Assembly: GCA_017541035.1 (NCBI GenBank)
Contig: JAFXZW010000018.1
Location: forward strand, 1 to 45,593
Direction of reading: 5' to 3'
DNA length: 45,593 nt
Source of the DNA: Eubacterium sp.
Lineage (GTDB): Bacteria; Bacillota; Clostridia; Lachnospirales; Lachnospiraceae
Shown: positions 24,335-33,367 of the stretch, one piece after another
Layout: each line of letters opens with the position of its first letter
How positions within the stretch are numbered: the first letter of the stretch is position 1
The notes under the pieces: model-generated
Databases searched by the model: none
Seen by the model: only the letters and a program-made list of their open reading frames with translations
What the model was told of the DNA's origin: nothing
Position numbers and translations under genes: made by a program

Positions 24335-25306
24335 CTAATTGGACGGAGCGCTGTCCTTCATCGTTTCCGCGATTGCCGAAGCAATGCCGGTTACGCCTGC
24401 CAGTTCCGTGGGGATGATCAGCTTCGTCGCGCGGCCGTCCGCTGCTCTCCGGAACGCTTCCAGACTGCGAATGGTCAGCACTTCCTTGCTGGGAGAAGCC
24501 TCATTCAGCATGCGGATACCGTCTGCCTCCGCCTGCTGCACCTTCACGATAGCCTCAGCCTCACCTTCCGCTCTCTTAATCCGGGCTTCCCGCTCCGCCT
24601 CTGCCCGAAGGATCTGGGCCTGCTTCTCTGCTTCCGCCGCAAGGATTGCGGACTGCTTATCTGCCTCCGCCTTCAGGATCTTCGCTTCCTTTTCACCCTC
24701 GGAGATCAGCACGGCCGAACGTTTTTCACCTTCAGCGCGAAGGATCTGCTCACGTCTTTCACGCTCTGCCTTCATCTGCTTCTCCATGGCTTCCCGGATC
24801 GCTGCCGGAGGAATGATATTCTTCAGCTCCACACGTGTTACCTTGATTCCCCAGGGATCCGTAGCCACATCAAGTATGGAACGCATTTGGGTATTGATGG
24901 TCTCACGGGAGGTCAGCGTCTGATCCAGCTCCAGATCACCGATGATATTTCGGAGAGTCGTAGCTGTCAGATTCTCAATGGCGGCGATGGGATACTCCAC
25001 GCCGTAGCAATACAGCTTGGGATCCGTGATCTGATAGAACAGAACCGTATCGATCTGCATCGTTACATTATCCTTTGTGATCACCGGCTGGGGCGGGAAA
25101 TCCGCCACCTGCTCCTTCAGGGATACTACCCTTGCTATCCGGTCAATGATGGGCCACTTCATATGGAAGCCCACGCCCCAGGTCGTCTGATAGGTGCCGA
25201 AACGCTCCACTACATAAGCCGTAGCCTGCTTTACTACACGGATCGAACCGCAGGCGATCAGAACCACCAGCACCAAAATGATAATCAATGCGATTGAAGG
25301 ATTCAT
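24335..25306 (-). CDS. SPFH/Band 7 domain membrane protein (QmcA-like)
   Basis: This 323-residue protein has one N-terminal membrane helix (residues 4-22) and an SPFH domain (VVKQATAYVVERFGTYQTT to about residue 190). A long Glu/Ala/Arg/Lys coiled coil follows (repeated RAEGEKRSAVLISEGEKEAK-type segments), then a C-terminal domain. Such proteins form large membrane-bound cages that organise proteases and membrane microdomains. The start at 25306 has AAAGGAG upstream. It lies 18 bases after the NfeD gene; NfeD-SPFH pairs are a well-known conserved unit. Confidence 0.93.
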   Translation of the reverse strand: MNPSIALIIILVLVVLIACGSIRVVKQATAYVVERFGTYQTTWGVGFHMKWPIIDRIARVVSLKEQVADFPPQPVITKDNVTMQIDTVLFYQITDPKLYCYGVEYPIAAIENLTATTLRNIIGDLELDQTLTSRETINTQMRSILDVATDPWGIKVTRVELKNIIPPAAIREAMEKQMKAERERREQILRAEGEKRSAVLISEGEKEAKILKAEADKQSAILAAEAEKQAQILRAEAEREARIKRAEGEAEAIVKVQQAEADGIRMLNEASPSKEVLTIRSLEAFRRAADGRATKLIIPTELAGVTGIASAIAETMKDSAPSN

Positions 25307-25324
25307 ATCATTCTCCTTTCTCAT

Positions 25325-25771
25325 CTACCTCTGATCTGCTGTAACGACCAGCTTTGTTCCGTCGATCTTCTGTATGGTAACTGTGGAACCGGCGGGAATC
25401 TCACTTCCATCTTCGGAAACGGCCCTCCATTCCACGTCATGGATCCGGATCTCCCCGGTTTCTCTTCCCGGGCCGATGTCCGTCAGCGTTTTATACTTTT
25501 CCCCGATCAGTTCATCCACATTCGTCGCCGTGGTTTTGATCTTCAGTTTTTTCTTCACCAACGGCCGGATTGCCAGAAGCAGTGCCACGGATACCACCAT
25601 GAAAATGATGATCTGCACCGTAACATCCGCTCCGCAGAAAGCCGCTATGGAAGCGATCAGCGCACCCCCCGCAAACCAGATGGAGGTCATTCCAATGGTA
25701 ATGATCTCGATCAGGATCGCGATGGCCATTACGCCGATCCATATGGTTCCGTCAAGTACTTCCGGACTCAT
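25325..25771 (-). CDS. NfeD family membrane protein
   Basis: This 148-residue protein has two to three membrane helices in residues 8-75 (WIGVMAIAILIEIITIG; VTVQIIIFMVVSVALLLAI) and a C-terminal OB-fold (GEKYKTLTDIGPGRETGEIR to the end). This is the short NfeD form that lacks the ClpP-like protease. The start at 25771 follows GAAGGGAAG. It precedes the SPFH gene on the same transcript, and the OB-fold is thought to bind the SPFH partner. Confidence 0.9.
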   Translation of the reverse strand: MSPEVLDGTIWIGVMAIAILIEIITIGMTSIWFAGGALIASIAAFCGADVTVQIIIFMVVSVALLLAIRPLVKKKLKIKTTATNVDELIGEKYKTLTDIGPGRETGEIRIHDVEWRAVSEDGSEIPAGSTVTIQKIDGTKLVVTADQR

Positions 25772-25853
25772 TATCTCACTTCCCTTCTTCAATCAGTTTT
25801 CTTTGCCCCGGGGCAATGTACCAAAAGGCCGGCCCTTAAGCTCAGCAAGACCT

Positions 25854-28115
25854 TTATCTGTAATAATTGATGAGACATCCCTTTTCGATGATCTCACGCT
25901 CGTCATCAGTCAGGTCTCCGAGAGAGAGCGACAGCTCCTTCATGTCCTTATTTACCACATAGGCCCTGATCGTATCCCATTTCTCCCGGACTGCCTGCAG
26001 GATATCCGGAACAAAAATGTAATCCCCGTTCTCAAAGGCGTAGTCCTCAGAGATCACGAAGGGAAGCATGCCCCAGTTGATCAGGTTGGAACGATATCTC
26101 TTGGTGGCGTATTCCTTCGCAATATTTGCCCAGCCGCCCAGCACCTTCTGGCAGGAAGCAGCCTGCTCACGGGCAGAGCCGTCACCCGGCTTCACGGCAT
26201 AGATGGTGCTTCCGAAACCGATCTCCGCACCCTTTGCCTCCGGGAATTTTTCCTTAATGGTTTTGATCACAGTCTTCAGCTCGTCGTTCAGGCAGCACAG
26301 AGATTCTCCTGCTTCCCTTTCCCGTTCCAGCTTCTGAACCTCTTTGGCCCGGCCTACGTACTCCGGATCCTTCCTGGACAGTGTGAATTCAGCCAGTCCG
26401 ATGGGATTGGAACGATAGGAAGAGGTCTCCCCTGAGGGAATCAGTTCATCGGTGGTGGTGACCGGATCGGTGATCACAGAAGCCACCTTGAGGAGCAGAT
26501 CATTGGTAAGCGGAACCATTTCCGGCCAGTCCTTGATATTCGGGCCGAATTTGATCTCCGTCTCCGGCTGGGGATTGCCCCATCCGTTGTAAACTCTGTT
26601 GTCGTAAATGCGACGGTCAAAGAAATAGGTGGGGCCGGTGAATTCCACATCCAGATCGGTGGCCGGTGTCAGGTAGCCCTGGTTCACCGCCGTTGCCGCT
26701 ATGGAACGAGCATCCATCAGTGCCACGGAAGCAATCTGACCGCTCTGGATCTTGGAGCCTTCGCGGTTCGGGAAATTCCTCGTGGAATGACGAATGGAGA
26801 ATGCGTTATTCGCCGGGGTATCTCCTGCGCCGAAGCAGGGGCCGCAGAAAGCGGTCTTCACAATGGCGCCTGTTTCCAAAAGATCCGCCACGGTTCCGTT
26901 CTTGGCCAGCTGCATCATGATCGGCGTGCTGGCCGGATAAACCGAAAGGGTAAATTCATCGCTGCCGATGAAATGTCCGCGCAGGATATCCGCCGCGTCA
27001 CAGATATTTTCATACCCACCGCCGGCGCAGCCCGCTATGATTCCCTGCTCTACGTAGAGCTTTCCGTTCCGTACCTTGTCGGTAAGGCGGAAATCCACAT
27101 TTCCGGTAAGCTGCTTCTTTCCCTTTTCCTCTACATCGTGCAGAATATCCGTCAGGTTCTCGTTCAATTCTTCAATGGTATAGACATTGCTGGGATGGAA
27201 GGGCATGGCGATCATGGGGCGGATCTTCGACAGATCCACATAGACTACGCCGTCATAGTAAGCCACGTCTGCGGGCTTCATTTCGTGATAGGCTTCCGGA
27301 CGATAATGTACATCATACCAGCGCCTTGTCTCCTCATCTGTCTGCCAGATGGAGGAAAGGCAGGTGGTTTCAGTGGTCATGACATCGATACCGATCCGGT
27401 AATCGGAGGAAAGCTTTGCCACGCCGGGGCCCACGAATTCCATCACCTTATTCTTGACGTAACCATTTCCGAAGGTTGCTCCGATCAACGCCAGCGCTAC
27501 ATCCTGCGGACCAACACCCTTTGCGGGTTCTCCCTCCAGATAAATGGCAACCACGCCGGGACGCTTCACATCATAGGTCTTGCCCAGAAGCTGCTTGGCA
27601 AGCTCCCCGCCGCCCTCTCCGATGGCCATGGTTCCCAGTGCACCGTATCGGGTATGGCTGTCCGATCCCAGGATCATGGCTCCGCATTCAGCCAGCTCCT
27701 CCCGGGCAAACTGATGGATGACGGCCTGATGAGGAGGAACGTAGATCCCGCCGTACTTTTTTGCGCAGGACAGGCCGAACATGTGATCATCTTCGTTGAT
27801 GGTGCCTCCCACCGCACAAAGAGAGTTATGACAGTTGGTCAGTACATAGGGGATCGGGAATTCCTTAAGTCCCGATGCTCTTGCCGTCTGGATGATTCCG
27901 ACGAAGGTGATATCATGGGATGTCATCTTGTCGAATTTGATCTTCAGCTCCTCCATATCCCCGGCTGTATTATGCTTTTGAAGGATACCATACGCCATGG
28001 TCCCCTTTGACGCTTCCTCTTTTGTTTCCTTTATTCCTGCTGAAGCTGCCTCCTCTTCCGGAACAAGGGTTGCCCCTTTCAGAAGATATGCTCCTTTTTC
28101 ATACAGCCTGATCAT
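25854..28115 (-). CDS. Aconitase-family hydratase (YbhJ-like)
   Basis: This 753-residue protein has the full aconitase architecture: three N-terminal domains and a C-terminal swivel. The 4Fe-4S ligand candidates are the Cys in [12 protein letters not shown] (about residue 366) and the two Cys in [15 protein letters not shown] (about residues 429 and 432). [18 protein letters not shown] is the substrate/His-Arg segment. The best match I recall is the YbhJ-type 'putative hydratase' group rather than AcnA, AcnB or the small AcnX. The reaction is probably hydration-dehydration of a tricarboxylate, but the substrate is not shown by the sequence. AAAGGAG precedes the ATG. No citrate synthase or isocitrate dehydrogenase is adjacent. 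A CACGTTG array sits upstream. Confidence 0.85.
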   Translation of the reverse strand: MIRLYEKGAYLLKGATLVPEEEAASAGIKETKEEASKGTMAYGILQKHNTAGDMEELKIKFDKMTSHDITFVGIIQTARASGLKEFPIPYVLTNCHNSLCAVGGTINEDDHMFGLSCAKKYGGIYVPPHQAVIHQFAREELAECGAMILGSDSHTRYGALGTMAIGEGGGELAKQLLGKTYDVKRPGVVAIYLEGEPAKGVGPQDVALALIGATFGNGYVKNKVMEFVGPGVAKLSSDYRIGIDVMTTETTCLSSIWQTDEETRRWYDVHYRPEAYHEMKPADVAYYDGVVYVDLSKIRPMIAMPFHPSNVYTIEELNENLTDILHDVEEKGKKQLTGNVDFRLTDKVRNGKLYVEQGIIAGCAGGGYENICDAADILRGHFIGSDEFTLSVYPASTPIMMQLAKNGTVADLLETGAIVKTAFCGPCFGAGDTPANNAFSIRHSTRNFPNREGSKIQSGQIASVALMDARSIAATAVNQGYLTPATDLDVEFTGPTYFFDRRIYDNRVYNGWGNPQPETEIKFGPNIKDWPEMVPLTNDLLLKVASVITDPVTTTDELIPSGETSSYRSNPIGLAEFTLSRKDPEYVGRAKEVQKLEREREAGESLCCLNDELKTVIKTIKEKFPEAKGAEIGFGSTIYAVKPGDGSAREQAASCQKVLGGWANIAKEYATKRYRSNLINWGMLPFVISEDYAFENGDYIFVPDILQAVREKWDTIRAYVVNKDMKELSLSLGDLTDDEREIIEKGCLINYYR

Positions 28116-28158
28116 GTCTGACTAACTCCTTTCATTCTTTCCCGTTACTTGTTATTTC

Positions 28159-28238
28159 CACGTTGGTTTCTGATTCTCACGTTGTTTTCTTATTTCCACG
28201 TTGGTTTCTGATTTTCACGTTGGTTTTTTTCCACGTTG
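28159..28238. repeat. Five phased CACGTTG motifs upstream of the hydratase gene
   Basis: CACGTTG occurs at 28159, 28178, 28197, 28216 and 28232. The first four are exactly 19 bases apart and the last 16. Flanks are also shared, giving a 38-base unit (TTTCCACGTTGGTTTCTGAT...) present almost twice. The array lies 44-123 bases upstream of the hydratase start. A short hairpin (TTCGGAG/CTCCGAA, 28244-28265) lies between it and the end of the next gene. Nothing else was seen in 28116-28336. Confidence 0.75.
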
Positions 28239-28336
28239 AGGCCTTCGGAGCGGCTTCTCTCCGAACAGCTTCTTATGAGATTCCACGGCTGCGTCCCGGA
28301 ATGAAAAAGCCTTCCGAACCGCAGCCGGTGAGATTC

Positions 28337-29902
28337 TTAATTTGTGTAACTGTAAATGTATTCCTTATAATCGCTGATGGAAACGCCTACAGGCAGCTGC
28401 CCGGTGATATTTCCTTCGATCATTTCCTTGTCCTTATTGTAATCGCTCTCACTGATCACCGTAGCATCTCCATTTTCATCCCTTCCCAGATAGTATACCT
28501 CTCCATTGTAGGATGTGGTCACTACGATCTTGTCCAGGAAGAAACCTTCGTCCTTAAACCGGATGAGCGCTTCTGCAATGGCAGGAATTCCTTCCTCGAT
28601 CTCCTGGGTAAGGCCTACAACCACATAGGGCGGATTCCCGACTCCCATGGGTGTGATCACGCCGGAGAATTCATAGTTGTATCCGTTGTATGCATAAACT
28701 GCCATGTACTCCGTACCACGCAGGATCAGCTCAGGTATACCGCTGTTATCAAAGTCATACAGCATTACATACTGAGGATTGATGATATCCACACTCAGTT
28801 GACTGCAGTCAACCAGTTCTGCCGTCATGCCGCCGTACTTAAGGTCCTCCGTCAGATGCGTCTTCCAGTCATCCATCAGTAAAACGTATTCTTCCATCCA
28901 TTCCTCATGAGTATTGTCCTTGATGGCCTTCTGGATTTTGGAAAGGTCGACATTGTCGCCAAAATACCTCTTCATCTGGTCCATCAGATCTTCCGCATAA
29001 TAGATCTCACCCTTTGAGGCATACTCAATGGCCTTATCCTCATAATACTTCGGGCCTTCCTCCTCGGCCTTCTTATACAATTCATCAAAACGGCTCTCCC
29101 AGCGGGACCAGGATTTTTCATTCGCATAGGACTCCTTGAAATACTTCACATTATCCATCACATCGAAGTAATTCTTTTCATCATATTGCTTCTGAAATTC
29201 CTCCAGCCTTCTCTGGAATAATTCGTCATAATACAGATCATTGGAGACCTCATAGGCATATTCCGAATACCACAAGGATCTTGCCGTGTTGGTGAATTTC
29301 TTTATATCCTCATAGCTGAGCGTTCCGGCGGTATAGGCGTCATATTTCTCCTTCAGCTTTGCGTCCAGTGCCGCTGTTACCGCTGTTTTATAATCATCCT
29401 TGCTCTTGCTATCCCAGTTGTAATATAATCCGGTATCCTTATCATCCTTCTGCGCATAGTGAACGCGTTCAAATTCTTTTGCCTTCTGATCGTACGCATC
29501 GTTTCCGTCGTCCGTAAAAAGCCCGGCAGCTTCAACATAGATCTGCTCCAGCTTCGGGATATTGATGTAGCGGAATCCTTCCGCTGTCATCCCTTCGAAA
29601 GCACGGATCTGCTCAACGGCCTGGAGCACTTTAAAGGTTTCGTCATAACTCTTTTTGCCATCCAGATATTGGTTTACCGTATAAACCACGATATCCGCAA
29701 CATCCTTCTTCCACTCTTCCTGGGCATCCTTATCCAGTTCGGATACGATTTCCGCCACTTTTGTTCCATCGCCCTCAGCCAGCTTATTCAGAGCCTGCTT
29801 CTTGTTGATCATCGGAAGCATCCAGACAAAGGAGAAAACCAGAGCCGCCGCGATCAGCACCAGGGAAATGATGGTAATAACGATCCATTTCTTACTCTTC
29901 AT
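28337..29902 (-). CDS. Single-pass membrane protein with large helical extracellular region and Ca-loop-like motif
   Basis: I do not recognise this 521-residue protein as a named family. It has an N-terminal signal anchor (residues 5-30, WIVITIISLVLIAAALVF). A long acidic helical region rich in Tyr, Lys, Glu and Asp follows (about 35-370). The C-terminal domain contains YDFDNSGIPELIL, a DxDxxGxPELxL motif common in surface proteins of gut Firmicutes and possibly calcium-binding. It starts 3 bases after the stop of the repeat protein, with its GGAGGAG site inside that gene's last codons, so the two are co-translated. It probably sits on the outer face of the membrane with that partner. Confidence 0.75.
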   Translation of the reverse strand: MKSKKWIVITIISLVLIAAALVFSFVWMLPMINKKQALNKLAEGDGTKVAEIVSELDKDAQEEWKKDVADIVVYTVNQYLDGKKSYDETFKVLQAVEQIRAFEGMTAEGFRYINIPKLEQIYVEAAGLFTDDGNDAYDQKAKEFERVHYAQKDDKDTGLYYNWDSKSKDDYKTAVTAALDAKLKEKYDAYTAGTLSYEDIKKFTNTARSLWYSEYAYEVSNDLYYDELFQRRLEEFQKQYDEKNYFDVMDNVKYFKESYANEKSWSRWESRFDELYKKAEEEGPKYYEDKAIEYASKGEIYYAEDLMDQMKRYFGDNVDLSKIQKAIKDNTHEEWMEEYVLLMDDWKTHLTEDLKYGGMTAELVDCSQLSVDIINPQYVMLYDFDNSGIPELILRGTEYMAVYAYNGYNYEFSGVITPMGVGNPPYVVVGLTQEIEEGIPAIAEALIRFKDEGFFLDKIVVTTSYNGEVYYLGRDENGDATVISESDYNKDKEMIEGNITGQLPVGVSISDYKEYIYSYTN

Positions 29903-29905
29903 CGC

Positions 29906-31102
29906 TTACTCCTCCGTTATTTCTTCCGTAACCGTTTCGGTTGTCGCAGGTTCTCCACCGGGAATTACATTTCCGCTGGTGGTATGATAACCGCCTTCTG
30001 CGGCACCTTTATAATCCGACTTGGGCAGGATCACGAAAATGAGCATTAATGCAACAACTGCCACTACGCATACTGCCGCTGTAATGCAGGAAATCAGTCC
30101 TACCGTCTTCATGGCCTTCGCTGTCTTTGCCGGATCCTTCGGAGGCTTGGGAACATAGGGCGGGTACGGTTGCTGGCCCTGCGGATACTGCTGGAAGACC
30201 TGTTGCTGGTAGCCCTGTTGACTCTGCTGCGGATAGCCCGGCTGACCCGGTTGCGAATACCCCGGCTGGCCATGCTGCGGGTATCCCGGCTGACTCTGCT
30301 GCGAATAGCCCGGCTGGCCATGCTGCGGGTATCCAGGCTGACCCTGCTGTGGGTATCCCGGCTGACCCTGCTGCGGGTATCCCGGCTGACCCTGCTGCGG
30401 ACGGCCCGGTTGACTCTGCTGCGGGTATCCCGGCTGGCCCTGCTGCGGACGGCCCGGCTGACTCTGCTGCGAATAGCCCTGCTGACCCTGCTGCTGGTAG
30501 CCCTGCTGGCCCTGCTGCGGATAGCCCGGCTGGCCCTGCTGTGGGTATCCCGGCTGACTCTGCTGTGGGTAGCCCGGCTGGCCAGGTTGCGAATACCCCG
30601 GCTGGCCAGGTTGCGAATACCCCGGCTGACCCTGCTGCGGGTATCCCGGCTGACCCTGCTGCGGGTATCCCGGCTGACCCTGCTGCGAATAACCCGGTTG
30701 TGTGTCCGGATGGTATCCCTGTTGCTGATATTGAGACTGTGGAGTGAAGGGTTGCTGACCGTACTGTGGATACGGCTGCCGGAACGGGGGTACATTCTCC
30801 TGTACTGACTGTTCCGCATTCTGCGCGGACTGCTCCGCATCCTGCGCAGCTTCCTGCACGGACTGCTCCATATCCTGCGCAGCTTCCTGCACGGACTGCT
30901 CCATATCCTGCGCAGCTTCCTGCACGGACTGCTCCGTATCCTGCGCAGCTTCCTGCACGGACTGCTCCATATCCTGCGCAGCTTCCTGCACGGACTGCTC
31001 CGCATCCTGCGCAGCTTCCTGCACGGACTGCTCCGCGTCCTGTCCAAGTTCGGAAATCTTCTCGTTTACTTCGCCCGATGTCATTTGATCTTTTTCTTCC
31101 AT
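29906..31102 (-). CDS. Tail-anchored repeat protein: 11-residue helical repeats plus GQPGYPQQ repeats
   Basis: This is a 398-residue low-complexity protein. Residues 24-89 are six near-perfect 11-residue units ([13 protein letters not shown]), followed by two shorter ones; such hendecads form amphipathic helices or coiled coils. Residues from about 110 to 310 are dozens of Pro-Gly-Tyr-Pro/Ser-Gln-Gln octads (GQPGYPQQ), a disordered sticker-rich stretch. A basic [14 protein letters not shown] segment leads to one membrane helix ([18 protein letters not shown]...), and a short Thr/Glu tail follows. There is no signal peptide, so the repeats should face the cytoplasm. AGGAGG precedes the ATG. 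The DNA repeats are 33 and 24 bases long, prone to slippage, so length may vary between strains. The function is unknown. Confidence 0.85.
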   Translation of the reverse strand: MEEKDQMTSGEVNEKISELGQDAEQSVQEAAQDAEQSVQEAAQDMEQSVQEAAQDTEQSVQEAAQDMEQSVQEAAQDMEQSVQEAAQDAEQSAQNAEQSVQENVPPFRQPYPQYGQQPFTPQSQYQQQGYHPDTQPGYSQQGQPGYPQQGQPGYPQQGQPGYSQPGQPGYSQPGQPGYPQQSQPGYPQQGQPGYPQQGQQGYQQQGQQGYSQQSQPGRPQQGQPGYPQQSQPGRPQQGQPGYPQQGQPGYPQQGQPGYPQHGQPGYSQQSQPGYPQHGQPGYSQPGQPGYPQQSQQGYQQQVFQQYPQGQQPYPPYVPKPPKDPAKTAKAMKTVGLISCITAAVCVVAVVALMLIFVILPKSDYKGAAEGGYHTTSGNVIPGGEPATTETVTEEITEE

Positions 31103-31146
31103 GGCATCCTCCTAACGATCCTTACATTTAGTAGCAGCGATACTTT

Positions 31147-31213
31147 TTCCTCCGGTGACCGGAGGAAGTGTTATGCATCAATCCATGATAACCACCCGGT
31201 ACAGCATACCGGG
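31147..31213. other. Two hairpins in the leader of the repeat-protein gene
   Basis: TTCCTCCGG/CCGGAGGAA (31147-31155 and 31159-31167, 3-base loop) and CCCGGTA/TACCGGG (31195-31201 and 31207-31213) lie between the TPM gene stop and the repeat-protein start. Neither has a T-run on either strand, so they may be leader structures or processing sites. Confidence 0.5.
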
Positions 31214-31321
31214 ATCTCATAAATTCACCTGTCTAGCCTGCTTCCGTCACCGGTGTCCGCAACGCCTCATTGGTCTTCCTTGTCTGTACAAAGCGTGAAA
31301 ATGTACCAATCATACAATATG

Positions 31322-32116
31322 CTAGAATGTTCCCGAACTTCCGCCATGTGTTGAGCCTGAAGAGGAAATGTGTGTACTGCTGCCACCCCCGCCCGAAGAC
31401 GAACGTTCGATCCTGCGGAATTCCCGGTGGATCATCCTCTCGCTGCCGCCAAGAATATTGGCATCTTTCAGATATCCGGAAGCATTTGTTGCGGCCTTCA
31501 CCGTTTTTGTCTGTGCCTTCAGCATGGAAGCCCGTCCAAAGCCGACGCCGAGACCTGCCAGGATGGAAATGATTCCGTCACGCAGAGCCTTGAACGGCTT
31601 CTTCGGGAGATTCCCTGAATCGTAAGGCTTTCCCTTCTCATACTGCTTCATGTAGTCGCCTGCATAGTCTGCAAAGGTGCGGAAGGCGTCATAATAATTA
31701 TTGTCACTCATATAAGGCTTGATCTGATCCATCAGCCAGGACTGACCGGCATCCGTGAAAGCGCGGATACAGGTGCCCTTCGTACTGATGGCCCATTCTC
31801 TTGTTTCCATACTGATCAGGAATACGATACCATTTTCCGAATAACCGTTATAATCATAAAAATCATCCGCCGCAGCCAAGGGTGTCTCACCGTTCAGATT
31901 CTTCACCGTATAGACAACAACATCCACGTTGTACTTTGATGACACCTCATCCAGCTTCTGGGCTACCTTTGACGCATCCGACGAAGAAAGGATGCCGGCA
32001 TCATCTACCATATGGTTACCCGCAGCCGAAAGAGGCTGGGGAAGGATGATCGCTGCCAGGAAAAGAAGTCCGGCCAGAACAAGGAACAGTAAGTCTCTTT
32101 TATTTTTTGTTCTCAT
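31322..32116 (-). CDS. TPM-domain protein (YdjH-like)
   Basis: This 264-residue exported protein has a signal sequence (residues 8-32, ending QPLSAAG) and a TPM domain (about 36-165: HMVDDAGILSSSDASKVAQK, then NVDVVVYTVKNLNG, GIVFLISMETREW). A second hydrophobic segment near residue 180 (GIISILAGLGVGF) could anchor it. The C-terminus is a Ser/Gly/Thr-rich tail ending GGSSGTF, as in many TPM proteins. The start at 32116 has AAGGAGGTG 6 bases upstream. It lies 13 bases after the zinc-ribbon gene. The SPFH / zinc-ribbon / TPM trio equals ydjI/ydjG/ydjH of Bacillus subtilis, a PspA-linked membrane stress operon. Confidence 0.85.
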   Translation of the reverse strand: MRTKNKRDLLFLVLAGLLFLAAIILPQPLSAAGNHMVDDAGILSSSDASKVAQKLDEVSSKYNVDVVVYTVKNLNGETPLAAADDFYDYNGYSENGIVFLISMETREWAISTKGTCIRAFTDAGQSWLMDQIKPYMSDNNYYDAFRTFADYAGDYMKQYEKGKPYDSGNLPKKPFKALRDGIISILAGLGVGFGRASMLKAQTKTVKAATNASGYLKDANILGGSERMIHREFRRIERSSSGGGGSSTHISSSGSTHGGSSGTF

Positions 32117-32129
32117 TTCACGCACCTCC

Positions 32130-33239
32130 TTACCGAACCCACCAGATGAAGAACAGGATTGCAAATGCGATCAGTGTCGTAATGATCGCTGTCCGGAGGA
32201 AGTATTTCTTATACAGGGACTTGTCATAAGGCAGGTCACCGATAAACTTTCCGGTCTGTCCGTTCATGGCAAAACGATACTGGGTTCCGTTCCAGGTGGT
32301 ATTCAGTATCCACACCGGAAGAAGGGCATAATGGGATGAGGATTCCCGGATCTCCACATTGGAGGCCTCCATGCTGGGGCTCTCGAAGTTGTGGAGCGAA
32401 TCCCTCAGCTTCTCCTCGGCACTGCTCCTGATCCGCTGAATGCCTCGCTTCATGCAGTCCTCTGGGGTCTCGTCATATTTATCCGCCATAAAGCCTGCCA
32501 GATAAGCCGTGGAGAAGGACACCGCATCCGCCATATCAAAGGGCTCGATGGAATCCATCATCGCATCCTCCATTTTGGAAGACGCATCCACGGGGATCGC
32601 CTCGAAACTCATTTCCCCGCTGCGATAAACCTCGAAATGTTCGATCTCCTCTCCGTTCGTTACCGAATGGGTACGCTTTGCTCTGAACTGAGCTTCGGCG
32701 AAGACATCCGCATCAAAGAGCCAGAAGGGGACATAGACTCCCTTGATCTCATCGATATGCTTCTGGTCACGGAACACAGAGGGTACCAGCTTCTTACTGG
32801 AAATGAAGGCGTTCAGCTTCTCCTTTGCTTCCTTCTTATCCACCTTGAAGGGAATCAACAGCTCGGGCTTCATCATACCGGAGAACTGGTCATTCCGGAT
32901 AATGGGACTGTCGCAGTAGGGACAGTTGGTTGAAGCCAGAGAATCATCTCCCACAACCTCACCGCCGCAGTTCTTGCAGATATAGGACATCAGTCCGTCA
33001 TCATTGACATTCCACTGCTGCTGCTCACCCATGGAGAGGGTCTGGTTCTCATCAAATGTACCAACCTGCGGTGTTTCGCCTTCCGCACCGGAGGCCTCTC
33101 CTGTTGCCCCCTGCTGTCCCTGCATGGCCTGGTCATAAGCCGCGGGGTCATAGGATGCGCCGCACCAGGGGCAGATCAGCTTCTGGGTCTTACTGTCAAA
33201 CTCCATTGAGCCATTACAGTTTTGGCATTTATATTCCAT
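32130..33239 (-). CDS. Tail-anchored double zinc-ribbon protein (YdjG-like)
   Basis: This 369-residue protein starts MEYKCQNCNGSMEFDS with a TFIIB-type ribbon (Cys5, Cys8, Cys23, Cys26). A second ribbon follows near residues 92-115 (CKNC...CPYC). A beta-rich central region then leads to a single C-terminal membrane helix (TAIITTLIAFAILFFIWW), giving a tail-anchored topology with the ribbons in the cytoplasm. The start at 33239 is preferred because AAAGGA lies 8 bases upstream; an ATG 9 bases earlier overlaps that site. It corresponds to YdjG, which in Bacillus recruits PspA to the membrane. No PspA gene is found here. Confidence 0.85.
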   Translation of the reverse strand: MEYKCQNCNGSMEFDSKTQKLICPWCGASYDPAAYDQAMQGQQGATGEASGAEGETPQVGTFDENQTLSMGEQQQWNVNDDGLMSYICKNCGGEVVGDDSLASTNCPYCDSPIIRNDQFSGMMKPELLIPFKVDKKEAKEKLNAFISSKKLVPSVFRDQKHIDEIKGVYVPFWLFDADVFAEAQFRAKRTHSVTNGEEIEHFEVYRSGEMSFEAIPVDASSKMEDAMMDSIEPFDMADAVSFSTAYLAGFMADKYDETPEDCMKRGIQRIRSSAEEKLRDSLHNFESPSMEASNVEIRESSSHYALLPVWILNTTWNGTQYRFAMNGQTGKFIGDLPYDKSLYKKYFLRTAIITTLIAFAILFFIWWVR

Positions 33240-33324
33240 CTCTACCATCCTTTTTCGTTTGTCATTCTGCAGAAAGAATCCTTTATATCCTTCCGTATTT
33301 TCAACTTACTGTCCGCCCTTACAA

Positions 33325-33347
33325 CTCCGGATGCCGGGCATCCGGAG
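33325..33347. other. 10-bp hairpin between the SPFH and zinc-ribbon genes
   Basis: CTCCGGATGC (33325-33334) and GCATCCGGAG (33338-33347) pair perfectly around a 3-base loop. The minus strand continues CGCAGGAC upstream and TTGTAAGG downstream without a T-run. It could be an attenuator or an mRNA stability element between the two cistrons. Confidence 0.6.
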
Positions 33348-33367
33348 CGCAGGACAATACGGAATCA

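Noticed and set aside
28163-28882. 239-residue plus-strand open frame across the CACGTTG array
   Set aside because: It has no ribosome binding site and mostly lies antisense to the 521-residue protein gene.
30109-31047. Long Arg/Ser-rich, Ala/Pro-rich and Leu/Arg-rich open frames over the repeat-protein gene
   Set aside because: They are other-frame readings of the 24- and 33-base repeats, with no ribosome binding sites and biased low-complexity products.
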